Shown piece by piece: positions 16,138 through 24,479 of a stretch of DNA of 55,490 nucleotides; the first letter of the stretch is position 1; each line of letters begins with the position of its first letter. The DNA is taken from NCBI GenBank assembly GCA_002415025.1, contig DIBR01000070.1, positions 9,502-64,991 on the forward strand. Reading direction: 5' to 3'. This stretch comes from Spongiibacteraceae bacterium UBA5047. GTDB taxonomy: Bacteria; Pseudomonadota; Gammaproteobacteria; Pseudomonadales; Spongiibacteraceae. Below the pieces are notes generated by a model that worked only from the letters and a program-made list of their open reading frames with translations, was not told the origin of the DNA and did no database searches. The position numbers and the translations under genes are program-made.

Positions 16138-17274
16138 TTATCCCAGCGGCGCCACACTTTTCAGAATCAAACTCACCAGCTGGGTCTGCTGGCTTACACC
16201 GGTTTTGGAGAATATCGAGCGCAAATGTGCGCGGGCCGTGTTGCGGCTGATATGCAGGCTGGCGCTGGCATCATCCAGGCTGAGGCCATTGGCCAGCGCA
16301 GTGGCCAGCCGGCTTTCGGCAGGTGTCAGCCCGAACAGTTGCGTGAGCGAGGAGTGGGGGGCTTCCACAGTAGCCGCAGCGTCGCTGACGAAGATGGCAA
16401 TTACGGCCTCATTGTCTTGCTCGCGGTGCCGCTTTACTGCCAGCGGCCGAACAGTCAGGCCGAGCAGGCATTCCCCGCTGTTATCGTATACAGGCATGGC
16501 TTGTGCAAATACCGTATCACCGCGACTGCGAGCACTGAGGGCGGCCTCGATTGCGCTGCGCAGCTTTTGGTTGTCAACAGGGCGTTGCAAAGCGAGTTTG
16601 CCGGCGTTGAGGCTGATACTCCGGTTGGCCGTCAGCAGTCGCTGGGCCATGGGGTTGCTGTCGACCAGTTGGTGTTTGTCGTTCAGGAAAAACGTGGCCA
16701 CCGATAATTGCGACACCGCCTGGGCATAGAGCTCCTTTTCGCTGCTCATGCTTTCAAGGCGGCTGTGGATGCGCAAGGCGCGTTTGAGATGCGGAATCAG
16801 ATCGTTCAGGAGTTCGCGATCTTCCAGGGTAAAGCTGTCTCTGCCGCGTTTGCGGGTCAGGCGCAGGCTGGCATCTATGTCTTCGCCGCTGCTTAGCTCA
16901 ATCCCGGCAATATGGTGAATGTCGAAGGGCTCCATGCTGAGCTTGTAGAATTCGCTGTCGAGGAGGGCGTCCATGTCGAGGTGTTCGTCCAGGGTTACCG
17001 TTGTGTTGTCGGGTATGTTGACGAAGGGGTCGACGCTGTAAAACTGCTCGCTGTAAAGGTTGTCACCTATTTCACCTTCCATGCCCGGTATGCCTTCGGT
17101 CAAAATAACGCCACGCTCAAGTTCATTGGGCAAGCGCAACATCAGGATTACTCCGTCTGCTTTCAATGCTGCGCGCAAGCTCTTCAGGCATTCACTCCAT
17201 ACCGGTTCGGTGAGGGGGGCCTCGTAAATGGCACCCAGTAAACCCTGTTCGCGTTCGTTCATGCCTGTGCTCAC
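16138..17274 (-). CDS. LuxR-family transcriptional regulator
   Basis: A 378-aa cytoplasmic regulator. The C-terminal helix-turn-helix covers about residues 312-375: LTPAESRLATALANGLSLDD then HISRNTARAHLRSIFSKTGV. The long N-terminal portion has no autoinducer-type signature I recognise; a PAS-like segment seems present near ATFFLNDKHQLVDSN. GTG 17274 has AAGAAAAG upstream; an ATG at 17262 is equally possible. It diverges from the SDR gene at 17392, with a 117-bp intergenic region that includes a palindrome-like TTAATTAA. It probably controls the SDR/esterase/SDR genes and possibly itself. Confidence 0.85.
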   Translation of the reverse strand: MSTGMNEREQGLLGAIYEAPLTEPVWSECLKSLRAALKADGVILMLRLPNELERGVILTEGIPGMEGEIGDNLYSEQFYSVDPFVNIPDNTTVTLDEHLDMDALLDSEFYKLSMEPFDIHHIAGIELSSGEDIDASLRLTRKRGRDSFTLEDRELLNDLIPHLKRALRIHSRLESMSSEKELYAQAVSQLSVATFFLNDKHQLVDSNPMAQRLLTANRSISLNAGKLALQRPVDNQKLRSAIEAALSARSRGDTVFAQAMPVYDNSGECLLGLTVRPLAVKRHREQDNEAVIAIFVSDAAATVEAPHSSLTQLFGLTPAESRLATALANGLSLDDASASLHISRNTARAHLRSIFSKTGVSQQTQLVSLILKSVAPLG

Positions 17275-17391
17275 TGTTTCTTTTCTTCATGCTACAAGAA
17301 TGCACCCTGCAGGTACTAGTCCGGGCAGACGATGCGGGCGGAGGCAGCATTTGCGATAAACGCAGTTAATTAACCAGTCTGGGTGAAGCGA

Positions 17392-18216
17392 ATGCAAGAG
17401 TTCAAAGGCAAGGTGGCCGTGGTAACCGGTGCGGCCAGCGGTATTGGGGAAGGGCTGGCGCGGCATTGCGCAAGTGAAGGCATGCGCGTGGTGCTCGCGG
17501 ATATTAACGAGCAGAGCTTGCAAGCTTTAGCGGAGTCTTTGCCTGCCGAAACGGCTGTCTGTAAAACCGATGTGTCCGACAGCGAGCAGGTAAAGGCTCT
17601 GGCCGACTTTGCCTGGGGGCAATTCGGGCAGGTAGACCTGCTGTTTAACAATGCCGGGGTGTTGATTAGTGGCGCGAGTTGGGAAATCCCCCTGAAAGAC
17701 TGGCAATGGATTCTCAATATCAACCTGATGGGCGTTGTACACGGTCTGCACCATTTTGTGCCGAGAATGTTAGCGCAAGGTACCCCGGCGCATATTGTGA
17801 ATACCTCATCGCTGGCCGGTTTGATGGCGGCGCCACTGATGGCGCCCTATACCGTCGGCAAACAGGCTGTGCTGGCACTGACCGAAACCCTGCGTTACGA
17901 GCTGGCAGAAACGCCGATTGGTGTATCGGCGCTTTGCCCCGGCCCAATAGCCACCGGTATTGCCGACTCCGGCAAAGACCGCGAGGCCCAGGCGGCGCAA
18001 ACGGACGGCCAGAAGCAACTGATGCAGTTTTTAAGCGACGGCATCAGCCAGGGGATGTCTCCGGCCGATTGTGCGGCGCTGGTGTTTGCGGCCGTTCGCG
18101 AAGACCGCTTCTGGGTATTTACCCATGAAGACTTTAAACCGGAGTATCAGCGCCGCATTGATGATGTGATGCATAACCGGAATCCGGCTTACAATCAGTA
18201 CACGGTGGATGAGTAA
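17392..18216 (+). CDS. Short-chain dehydrogenase/reductase (classical SDR)
   Basis: A 274-aa NAD(P)-dependent oxidoreductase with a Rossmann fold. Visible: cofactor motif TGAASGIG (residues 12-19), structural NNAG (86-89), catalytic Ser139/140 in NTSS, and YTVGK (Tyr153, Lys157). An acid at the end of strand 2 (LADIN, Asp37) favours NAD over NADP. ATG 17392 has GGTGAAG upstream; an alternative GTG at 17383 adds three residues. The alcohol or ketone substrate is unknown. It lies divergent to the LuxR gene and 85 bp before the esterase gene. Confidence 0.92.
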   Translation: MQEFKGKVAVVTGAASGIGEGLARHCASEGMRVVLADINEQSLQALAESLPAETAVCKTDVSDSEQVKALADFAWGQFGQVDLLFNNAGVLISGASWEIPLKDWQWILNINLMGVVHGLHHFVPRMLAQGTPAHIVNTSSLAGLMAAPLMAPYTVGKQAVLALTETLRYELAETPIGVSALCPGPIATGIADSGKDREAQAAQTDGQKQLMQFLSDGISQGMSPADCAALVFAAVREDRFWVFTHEDFKPEYQRRIDDVMHNRNPAYNQYTVDE

Positions 18217-18301
18217 TCATTCGGTAACTCCCGAAGCCAATAGTCGAATGCTAGAATCTTTGCTTATCGCCTGAAACCTACAATAATTCGAAGGAGAGAT
18301 A

Positions 18302-19210
18302 ATGGCTGTTAGTTCTGAGCTGACGGATCTGCTGGCCCTGATGAACAGCGTGGACATGCCTTCGCTGGACACCATCACACCCGAAGCGTACCGGGAGCAG
18401 TTTGTCTTTCCGGCGCCGGAAACCGTGCATCCGGTTGGCAAGGTCGAGAATAGAACCATTCCCGGCCCGGCTGGCGAGATTCCGGTTCGCATTTATACTC
18501 CCGATACCGCAGGGCCGTTCCCCGTGCTCGCCTATTACCATGGCGGTGGCTTTGTGCTCTGCGATCTGGATTCCCACGACGATCAGTGCCGCAAAATGTG
18601 CGATGCCATGAAGGCTGTTGTGGTGTCCGTGGATTACCGCCTGGCGCCGGAAGCCAAATTTCCGGCCGCGCCCGATGATTGCTACGCCGCCACCCAATGG
18701 TGCGCTGACAATATGGCTAGCCTGCAAGGTAACGGCAGGCTGGTGGTGGGCGGTGACAGCGCCGGTGGATGTCTGGCGGCGGCGGTTTGTTTGATGGCGA
18801 AAGCGCAGGGTGGGCCGGAGATTGAGCATCAGTTTTTAATCTACCCGGTGACGGATTGCGCCTTTGAAACCGGCTCTTATCAATCCTTTGCCGATGGCTA
18901 TTTTCTCAGTCAGGACATGATGCGCTGGTTCTGGGGGCATTATCTGGAAAGCACCAGCGATGCCAATAACCCGCTGGCCTCTCCGTTGCGCTCGAAGGAT
19001 TTGGCGGGCTTGCCGCCGGCAACGGTAATCACGGCAGGCTACGACCCGCTGCGTGACGAAGGCAAGGCCTTTGCCGACAAGCTCGGCGCTGCGGGTGTGC
19101 CCGTTCAATATCGCTGCTACGACGATATGATTCATGGCTTTCTCAGCCTGCCGGTGCCGTTGACTGCAAGCGGACAGGCAATGGCCTTTATGGCCGAACA
19201 ACTTAATTAG
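18302..19210 (+). CDS. Alpha/beta hydrolase, HSL-type esterase
   Basis: A 302-aa carboxylesterase of the hormone-sensitive-lipase group (Abhydrolase_3). The oxyanion motif HGGG (80-83) and the nucleophile elbow GDSAGG (Ser153) are clear; GYDPLRDEG supplies the Asp and DDMIHGF the His of the triad. No signal peptide, so it is cytoplasmic and likely acts on small acyl esters or lactones. AAGGAGAG precedes ATG 18302. It sits between two SDR genes in the same direction (40 bp before the second), suggesting a degradation operon in which an ester intermediate is opened. Confidence 0.92.
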   Translation: MAVSSELTDLLALMNSVDMPSLDTITPEAYREQFVFPAPETVHPVGKVENRTIPGPAGEIPVRIYTPDTAGPFPVLAYYHGGGFVLCDLDSHDDQCRKMCDAMKAVVVSVDYRLAPEAKFPAAPDDCYAATQWCADNMASLQGNGRLVVGGDSAGGCLAAAVCLMAKAQGGPEIEHQFLIYPVTDCAFETGSYQSFADGYFLSQDMMRWFWGHYLESTSDANNPLASPLRSKDLAGLPPATVITAGYDPLRDEGKAFADKLGAAGVPVQYRCYDDMIHGFLSLPVPLTASGQAMAFMAEQLN

Positions 19211-19250
19211 CACTCACGCTCACACAGCGCTCACAAGCGAGGAATTACAC

Positions 19251-20012
19251 ATGGGTATTTATGCAATGACGGGCGGCGCCACGGGTATTGGCGCGGCGAT
19301 TAAAGCGCAGCTGCTGTCCGAGGGTCACGAGGTTATCGTGGTGGACATCAAGGACGCGGATATTATTGCCGACTTGTCGACCGCTGAAGGCCGTGTGTCG
19401 GCCGTCGAGGGTATTCGTTCGCGGGCGCCCGAAGGCCTGGACGGTTTTGTTCCCTGCGCAGGTCTGGGGCCGGCAGCGCGCCCCTACTCACTGATCACGC
19501 GCGTTAACTATTTCGGTGCCATTGCTACCACCGAGGGGCTGCGCGATCTGCTCGCCAAGCGCAAGGGCAGTATCGTGATGATTTCTTCGAACTCGGCGCC
19601 CATGCTGCCGGATGATGATTACACGGCGGCCTTGCTCGCGGGCGACGAAGACAAGGCCTGTGCGCTGATTGATGAACGCGACGCAAACCAGGCCTATGCG
19701 GGCAGCAAGCGGGCGGTGAGTCAGTGGCTGCGCAGCAACTCAACAGCGTACGCACAACAGGGCATCCGCCTCAATGCGGTCGCTCCCGGCATTACCCAAA
19801 CGCCTCTGGTGGATGCTTCCAACAGTGACCCGGAAGTGGGGCAGGCCATGAAGGATTTTGCGGCCAGCGTACCGCTGGGGCGGGTTGGGCAGCCTGCGGA
19901 TATTGCTCAGGTCGTGTGTTTTTTGCTGAGTGACAAGGCCGCTTTCGTTACCGGTTCCATCTTCTTTGCCGATGGTGGTCACGACGCCATGTTGAGACCT
20001 ATGCAGTTCTAA
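19251..20012 (+). CDS. SDR-family oxidoreductase (HsdA/coniferyl-alcohol dehydrogenase-like)
   Basis: 253 aa. The glycine motif is GGATGIG (8-14) and starts only four residues into the protein. It has a shortened first half (VVVDIKDADIIADL...), catalytic Ser112 (ISSNS) and YAGSK (Tyr149, Lys153). The compact N-terminal half and PCAGLGP motif resemble the 3-alpha-hydroxysteroid and coniferyl-alcohol dehydrogenase branch. Substrate assignment is inference only. It is the last gene of the SDR-esterase-SDR set and is followed by a terminator. Confidence 0.88.
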   Translation: MGIYAMTGGATGIGAAIKAQLLSEGHEVIVVDIKDADIIADLSTAEGRVSAVEGIRSRAPEGLDGFVPCAGLGPAARPYSLITRVNYFGAIATTEGLRDLLAKRKGSIVMISSNSAPMLPDDDYTAALLAGDEDKACALIDERDANQAYAGSKRAVSQWLRSNSTAYAQQGIRLNAVAPGITQTPLVDASNSDPEVGQAMKDFAASVPLGRVGQPADIAQVVCFLLSDKAAFVTGSIFFADGGHDAMLRPMQF

Positions 20013-20032
20013 TAATTGTTTGATTGAGGGCA

Positions 20033-20063
20033 GGTCTGCAACACTGTGCGTTGCAGGCTTTTT
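20033..20063 (+). terminator. Rho-independent terminator after the SDR-esterase-SDR group
   Basis: CTGCAAC (20036-20042) and GTTGCAG (20050-20056) form a perfect 7-bp stem with a 7-nt loop, extended by G-U and G-C pairs, and are followed by TTTTT. This separates the SDR operon from the AEC transporter. Confidence 0.85.
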
Positions 20064-20129
20064 CTCAGCCTCGCGCAATCCGCCAAAAAAGGGTAGCCTT
20101 CGCGCCGAGCCATTGCCGGATGTGTCATT

Positions 20130-21005
20130 GTGTTAGGCGTAATACTCCCTGTCATTGTCCCCATTATTGTTTGCATCGCCCTCGGCGCCTGGTGGGCCCG
20201 CAGTCAACAGCGTTTTCCGACGGAGTTTGTGGGCGACCTGGTAATGAAAGTCGGCGCGCCCGCGCTGATTGTTGGCACCCTGGGCTCAACCGATTTGTCT
20301 CCGGAGGCGCTGCTTGAAGTCTTGCTGGCCGGATGTACGCTGCTACTGTTTTCTGCGCTGCTGTCGGCGCTGGTGTGCAAAGCCTGCGGCTGGCCATTGC
20401 GGGATATCGGCGTACCGCTGGTGTTTGGTAATTCGGGCAATATGGGCCTGCCACTGTGTCTGTTTGCCTTTGGCGCCGATGGCTTGGCCCTGTCGCTGGG
20501 TATTTTCGTTCTGTTCTCGCTGGTGCATTTTTCGCTGGGCAGCGCCTTCCTGACCTCGAATCTGGCGGGAAAACAGTTGCTGCGTTCGCCCCTGATCTGG
20601 GCGGGCCTTATCGCTCTGCTGATGATTGCGCTGGACTGGGAATTTCCCGCTACCGTGGGCAATACCCTTGATATTCTGGGCGGTATGGCGATACCGCTGA
20701 TGTTGCTGACGCTTGGTGTATCGCTGGTGTCGCTGCGTTTGCGCGACAGTGGCAGGGCGCTGGCGATGGGGGTGGCCCGCATGGGTACGGGCATCGGCGC
20801 AGGCGTTTTGACGGTTGAGTTGTTGCAGCTGGAAGGTTTGCTGCGCGGCGTTGTATTACTGCAGGCCGCAACCCCGGCAGCGGTGTTCAATTATCTGCTG
20901 GCCCAGCAGTACCAGCGCAGCCCGGCGCTGGTGGCGGGCCTTGTAATGGCATCTACTGTGTTGAGTTTTATCAGTATTCCGCTGGTGCTGGTGTATCTGG
21001 TTTGA
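20130..21005 (+). CDS. AEC (auxin efflux carrier) family transporter
   Basis: A 291-aa inner-membrane protein with about ten hydrophobic segments and the short cytoplasmic loop in the middle, as usual for PF03547 carriers. The motifs GNSGNMGLPLCLFAFG and ATPAAVFNYLLAQQY are typical of helices 4 and 9. GTG 20130 is the start I prefer; the upstream ribosome-binding site is weak. Bacterial AEC proteins move organic acids or amino acids; the substrate here is unknown. It may serve the catabolic group upstream, but a terminator lies between them. Confidence 0.88.
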   Translation: MLGVILPVIVPIIVCIALGAWWARSQQRFPTEFVGDLVMKVGAPALIVGTLGSTDLSPEALLEVLLAGCTLLLFSALLSALVCKACGWPLRDIGVPLVFGNSGNMGLPLCLFAFGADGLALSLGIFVLFSLVHFSLGSAFLTSNLAGKQLLRSPLIWAGLIALLMIALDWEFPATVGNTLDILGGMAIPLMLLTLGVSLVSLRLRDSGRALAMGVARMGTGIGAGVLTVELLQLEGLLRGVVLLQAATPAAVFNYLLAQQYQRSPALVAGLVMASTVLSFISIPLVLVYLV

Positions 21006-21014
21006 GCCTGAGAA

Positions 21015-21512
21015 CTATTGAAAGCCGCGTTTGTCCTGAATAACGTCAACGATGCCGGCAGCTTTGTCATAGACCTCGCGCACCTGCACATCCACACCGG
21101 CTTCGACCCGACGAGAAATCATGGTGATGGGGAAAACAAATTCCCGTTTGCCGGGGATTTCCAGCGCGCGGCTGCGGCCCAGCTTGTCGGTGTAAATGGT
21201 CCAGAACAGCGCCTTTTCCTTGCGCAGCAGCTCGCCCAACACGACCCCCATGCCCTGTAGTAGAGCGGTATCCTCGGCTTTCACCAGCTTGTGATCGAGC
21301 AGCCTCTGCAGCAGGGCCAGATCGTTGTGTTTGTTGCCGCTGAACTGTCGCCCCCACTCCCGTCTTGCGATGTCCTCGAGGGCCGTCACCTGGTTGTCCA
21401 TAAAACGACGATCCATTTCAGAGAGGGCTTCCGTGCGGAAGGTTTCCGCACCGGCCACCAGTGGCAGCGTACCCAGCAGCAGGCTAAAAATCAGTCCGAC
21501 TAGCACGCGCAT
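21015..21512 (-). CDS. DUF3806 periplasmic protein
   Basis: A 165-aa protein with a signal peptide (1-22, ending VAGAET). The mature part carries LARLQRLL-like and MGVVLGELLRKEKALFWTIY segments, and LGRSRALEIPGKREFVFPITMISRR, which matches DUF3806. Function is unknown. AAAGGAGG lies 6 bases before ATG 21512. An ATG two codons earlier (21518) touches the Shine-Dalgarno sequence and is unlikely. It converges on the AEC gene (9 bp between stops) and diverges from dapA. Confidence 0.85.
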   Translation of the reverse strand: MRVLVGLIFSLLLGTLPLVAGAETFRTEALSEMDRRFMDNQVTALEDIARREWGRQFSGNKHNDLALLQRLLDHKLVKAEDTALLQGMGVVLGELLRKEKALFWTIYTDKLGRSRALEIPGKREFVFPITMISRRVEAGVDVQVREVYDKAAGIVDVIQDKRGFQ

Positions 21513-21680
21513 TGTCATCCTCCTTTGAAATACAGCAATTTTGCGACGGTAGTTTAGGGTGCCCGTTGGCGCTATGCCAGTAAATACGGGCATTCGGAAG
21601 TGCTACTTGATCAAAAGTCGCTTGAGCTTGGGCAGGCCCACCATTACCATTAGCGCCTTGCGATATTTGGGAGATGTTTG

Positions 21681-22556
21681 ATGATTACCGGCAGTATGGT
21701 TGCGCTGGTGACGCCGATGCTGGACGACGGCACGATTGACTGGCAGGGGCTGGCCAATTTGCTGGACTGGCATATCGAAAGTGGTACCGATGCCATCGTG
21801 GCCGTTGGTACAACGGGCGAGTCCGCGACGCTAGACGTTGATGAGCACTGCGAGGTTATCCGCAGTGTGGTCGCGCGCGTGGCAGGTCGCATTCCGGTGA
21901 TTGCCGGTACGGGAGCCAACTCCACGACCGAGGCCATTGAATTGACCGTGGCTGCGAGCAAGGCGGGTGCAGATGCCTGCCTGCTGGTTACGCCCTATTA
22001 CAACAAACCGACTCAGGAAGGTTTGTATCTGCACTATAAAACCATCGCCGAGGCGGTGAATATCCCCCAGATTCTGTACAACGTGCCGGGCCGTACCGCT
22101 TGCGATATGAGCAACGAGACGGTATTCCGGCTGGCCGATATCGACAATATTGTGGGTATTAAAGACGCTACCGGTGACCTGGTGCGCGGCAAGGCGTTGG
22201 TTGAAGGTGTTGCTGGCCGGCTGGCCGTATATTCTGGTGACGATGCTACCGCGATGGAACTCATGTTACTCGGCGGGGTCGGTAATATCTCGGTAACGGC
22301 CAACGTGGCGCCCGTGCAGGTGTCGGCCATGACCAGGGCCGCGATTGCCGGTGATCGCGAAACCGCCGAAAAGATCAATAACCAGATCGACGTTTTGCAC
22401 CACAAGCTGTTTCTTGAAGCCAACCCCATTCCGGTGAAATGGGCGCTTTACGAGATGGGCCGAATCGAGAAGGGCATTCGCCTGCCATTGACGCCGCTGG
22501 GCGAATGGGCGCGCGATGAGCTTCAACAAGCATTGCAGGCGGCGTCTGTACTGTAA
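21681..22556 (+). CDS. dapA: 4-hydroxy-tetrahydrodipicolinate synthase
   Basis: Condenses pyruvate with aspartate semialdehyde, the first committed step to diaminopimelate and lysine. A 291-aa TIM-barrel of usual length. Key residues: Thr44-Thr45 (GTTGES), Tyr107 (TPYYNKP), Tyr133 (LYNVPGRT) and the Schiff-base Lys161 (GIKDATGD). ATG 21681 gives the family start MITGSMVALVTPM; a TTG one codon earlier is discounted. The stop codon overlaps the ATG of the bamC frame (TAATG), so they are probably cotranscribed, as in E. coli dapA-bamC. Confidence 0.98.
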   Translation: MITGSMVALVTPMLDDGTIDWQGLANLLDWHIESGTDAIVAVGTTGESATLDVDEHCEVIRSVVARVAGRIPVIAGTGANSTTEAIELTVAASKAGADACLLVTPYYNKPTQEGLYLHYKTIAEAVNIPQILYNVPGRTACDMSNETVFRLADIDNIVGIKDATGDLVRGKALVEGVAGRLAVYSGDDATAMELMLLGGVGNISVTANVAPVQVSAMTRAAIAGDRETAEKINNQIDVLHHKLFLEANPIPVKWALYEMGRIEKGIRLPLTPLGEWARDELQQALQAASVL

Positions 22557-22576
22557 TGACATTAGCTGGAATTCGA

Positions 22577-23572
22577 ATGATAAGACTTGTCGCATTACTT
22601 ACCCTGTCGCTGGTTATGGCAACGGGCTGTACCTGGCGAGATCGTGCCAACGATTACCGCCAGGCCCAGCTCTCCAAGCCCTTGCAATTGCCACCCCAGA
22701 TTCAAAGTGACGCCCTGCATGACAGTTACCGTGTGCCGGGTATTGAGTCGCACGTTGTGTTGCCGGGGAAATTCTCGGTGCCGCAGCCCGACCCGTTGAT
22801 AAAAGATGCCGAACAGGGTGTGGTGCGTATTCAGAAAATGGGTGACGAACGCTGGGTGTTGCTGGATGGTTCGCCCGGCCAGATTTGGCCTCGACTGCGA
22901 GGTTTTCTGGATCTTGGCGGATTTCCTATCGCCCGCACCGACGCGGTGAACGGTATTATAGAAACGAGCTGGGTGCAGCCCAGGCTTGAAGATCAGCCGC
23001 GAGAGCGCTACCGCTTTCGCATAGAGCAGGGCGTTCAGCGCGGCACCAGCGAAATTTACGTGCTGCAATCGGTTGTAGACTCAGGCGAATCGCGCTGGCC
23101 GCGCGGCTCGTTCAGTGAGGAGCGCGAACAAAAAATGACCCTGGCGTTGGCCCAGTATCTGGCAGATTCAGAAGCGGCCAGCAGTGTATCCATGTTGGCC
23201 GAGCGCAACGTTGAGGCCGGCGGGCGAATCTCGCTGGTTGGTGGTCCTCAGCCCTATGTGAAACTGCAATTGCCATTCGACCGTGCCTGGGCCTCACTGG
23301 CAAATGCGATTGAAAAATCCGGTTTTGTGATTGATGACCGCAACCGCAGTGAAGGGCATTACTGGATTACCATTGCCGAGAAAGGCAGTGAATCCCAGTG
23401 GTTCCGCCGCTTTGTGGAAGACAAGGACAGTGAGGCGAAAAGTTTTATCGTCGAAATCAAGGCAGTGACCGAGGACGACATGCGTATTACGGTGTCGCCG
23501 CTGGAGCCGCGTGACGACAACCGCGATGTATTGGAGCGCGTGCTCAAGCAGATCAAGGGATACATTTCCTGA
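22577..23572 (+). CDS. bamC: Outer-membrane assembly lipoprotein BamC (NlpB)
   Basis: A 331-aa lipoprotein of the BAM complex, which inserts beta-barrel proteins. Lipobox ATGC places the acylated residue at Cys18. The extended N-terminal stretch before the two helix-grip domains (PLQLPPQIQSDALHDSYRVP) is the segment that binds BamD in E. coli. Domain 1 contains GDERWVLLDGSPGQIWPRLRGF; domain 2, YVKLQLPFDRAWASL. ATG 22577 directly begins the signal peptide; ATG 22556, overlapping the dapA stop, adds 7 residues and is equally possible. Confidence 0.92.
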   Translation: MIRLVALLTLSLVMATGCTWRDRANDYRQAQLSKPLQLPPQIQSDALHDSYRVPGIESHVVLPGKFSVPQPDPLIKDAEQGVVRIQKMGDERWVLLDGSPGQIWPRLRGFLDLGGFPIARTDAVNGIIETSWVQPRLEDQPRERYRFRIEQGVQRGTSEIYVLQSVVDSGESRWPRGSFSEEREQKMTLALAQYLADSEAASSVSMLAERNVEAGGRISLVGGPQPYVKLQLPFDRAWASLANAIEKSGFVIDDRNRSEGHYWITIAEKGSESQWFRRFVEDKDSEAKSFIVEIKAVTEDDMRITVSPLEPRDDNRDVLERVLKQIKGYIS

Positions 23573-23623
23573 TCACTGCGCTTGTGTAGCCACAGCGCTT
23601 TTGACTATAACTAAAGGCGATTC

Positions 23624-24382
23624 ATGCGCTTTGCATCTTTGGGAAGTGGCAGCCGTGGCAACGGCACGCTGCTGGAAAATGACGATACCTGCCTGCTGGT
23701 TGATTGCGGGTTTACGGTAAAGGAAACCGAGCGGCGTTTGCGCCGGCTCGGGCGCGCCGCCGACGATCTCAGCGCAATACTTGTTACCCACGAGCACTCT
23801 GACCATATAAAGGGTGTATTGCCGCTGGCGCGCAAGTACGGTATTCCCGTTTATGCCAGCAACGGCACCGCCCAGTACGAAACCATGGCAAAGCTGCCAG
23901 CCTATCGTGAGGTCAATACTCACGCGGCCTTTCGTGTCGGCAATATCGACATCACGCCCGTTGCCGTACCCCACGATGCCCGCGAACCCTGCCAATATGT
24001 ATTTGCCGATGGCAAACGCCGGTTGGGCTTGCTAACCGATCTTGGCAGTATCACGCCCTTCGTCAGTGAGCAGTATGGGCGCTGTGACGCACTGGTGCTT
24101 GAGTTTAATCACGATGCCGACATGTTGGCGCGTGGTCCCTATCCGCCGATGCTGAAAAACCGCGTGGGAGGCAACTGGGGTCACCTCAGCAATGAGCAAG
24201 CCGCAGCACTGCTGGGCTGCGTCGAACGCGAGCGTTTGCAGCATATTGTGATGGCTCACATCAGCGAAAAGAATAATACGGTAGCCCTGGCAGAGGCCGC
24301 GCTCCGTCAGGTTGTAGAGTCAATGGATACCGCCATTTCGGCGGATCAGGAAAGCGGATTCGACTGGCTGGCGATTGCCTGA
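23624..24382 (+). CDS. MBL-fold metal-dependent hydrolase (YycJ/WalJ-like)
   Basis: A 252-aa metallo-beta-lactamase-fold protein. The metal-binding motif THEHSDH (His56, His58, Asp60, His61) is followed by VPHDAREP and VMAHISEKNN for the remaining ligands. The start MRFASLGSGSRGNGTL matches the YycJ group, some of which are exonucleases or RNases; the activity here is unknown. The order dapA-bamC-MBL-purC is the one seen in Pseudomonas, but purC is inverted relative to the other three here. Confidence 0.92.
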   Translation: MRFASLGSGSRGNGTLLENDDTCLLVDCGFTVKETERRLRRLGRAADDLSAILVTHEHSDHIKGVLPLARKYGIPVYASNGTAQYETMAKLPAYREVNTHAAFRVGNIDITPVAVPHDAREPCQYVFADGKRRLGLLTDLGSITPFVSEQYGRCDALVLEFNHDADMLARGPYPPMLKNRVGGNWGHLSNEQAAALLGCVERERLQHIVMAHISEKNNTVALAEAALRQVVESMDTAISADQESGFDWLAIA

Positions 24383-24415
24383 GTGATTGTCTGACTGTGG
24401 CTTTGTTGGCACATA

Positions 24416-24476
24416 TTCGCTGGCAGGGCCAGCTCCCACAACGAGGTCGGGCGTGGGAGCCAGCCTTGCTGGCGAA
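24416..24476. repeat. REP-like palindrome, copy 1
   Basis: An inverted repeat with arms TTCGCTGGCAGGGCCAGCTC and (reverse) its complement at 24454-24476, separated by a 15-nt spacer. It shares the TTCGC...GGGAGC core with copies at 41.7 and 43.3 kb. It lies between convergent genes and stops 4 bp before the purC stop codon, so it could also aid transcript ends or mRNA stability. Confidence 0.85.
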
Positions 24477-24479
24477 GCA

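Noticed and set aside
16093..16707. 204-codon plus-strand reading frame
   Set aside because: Antisense to the LuxR regulator, low-complexity product, no start signal.
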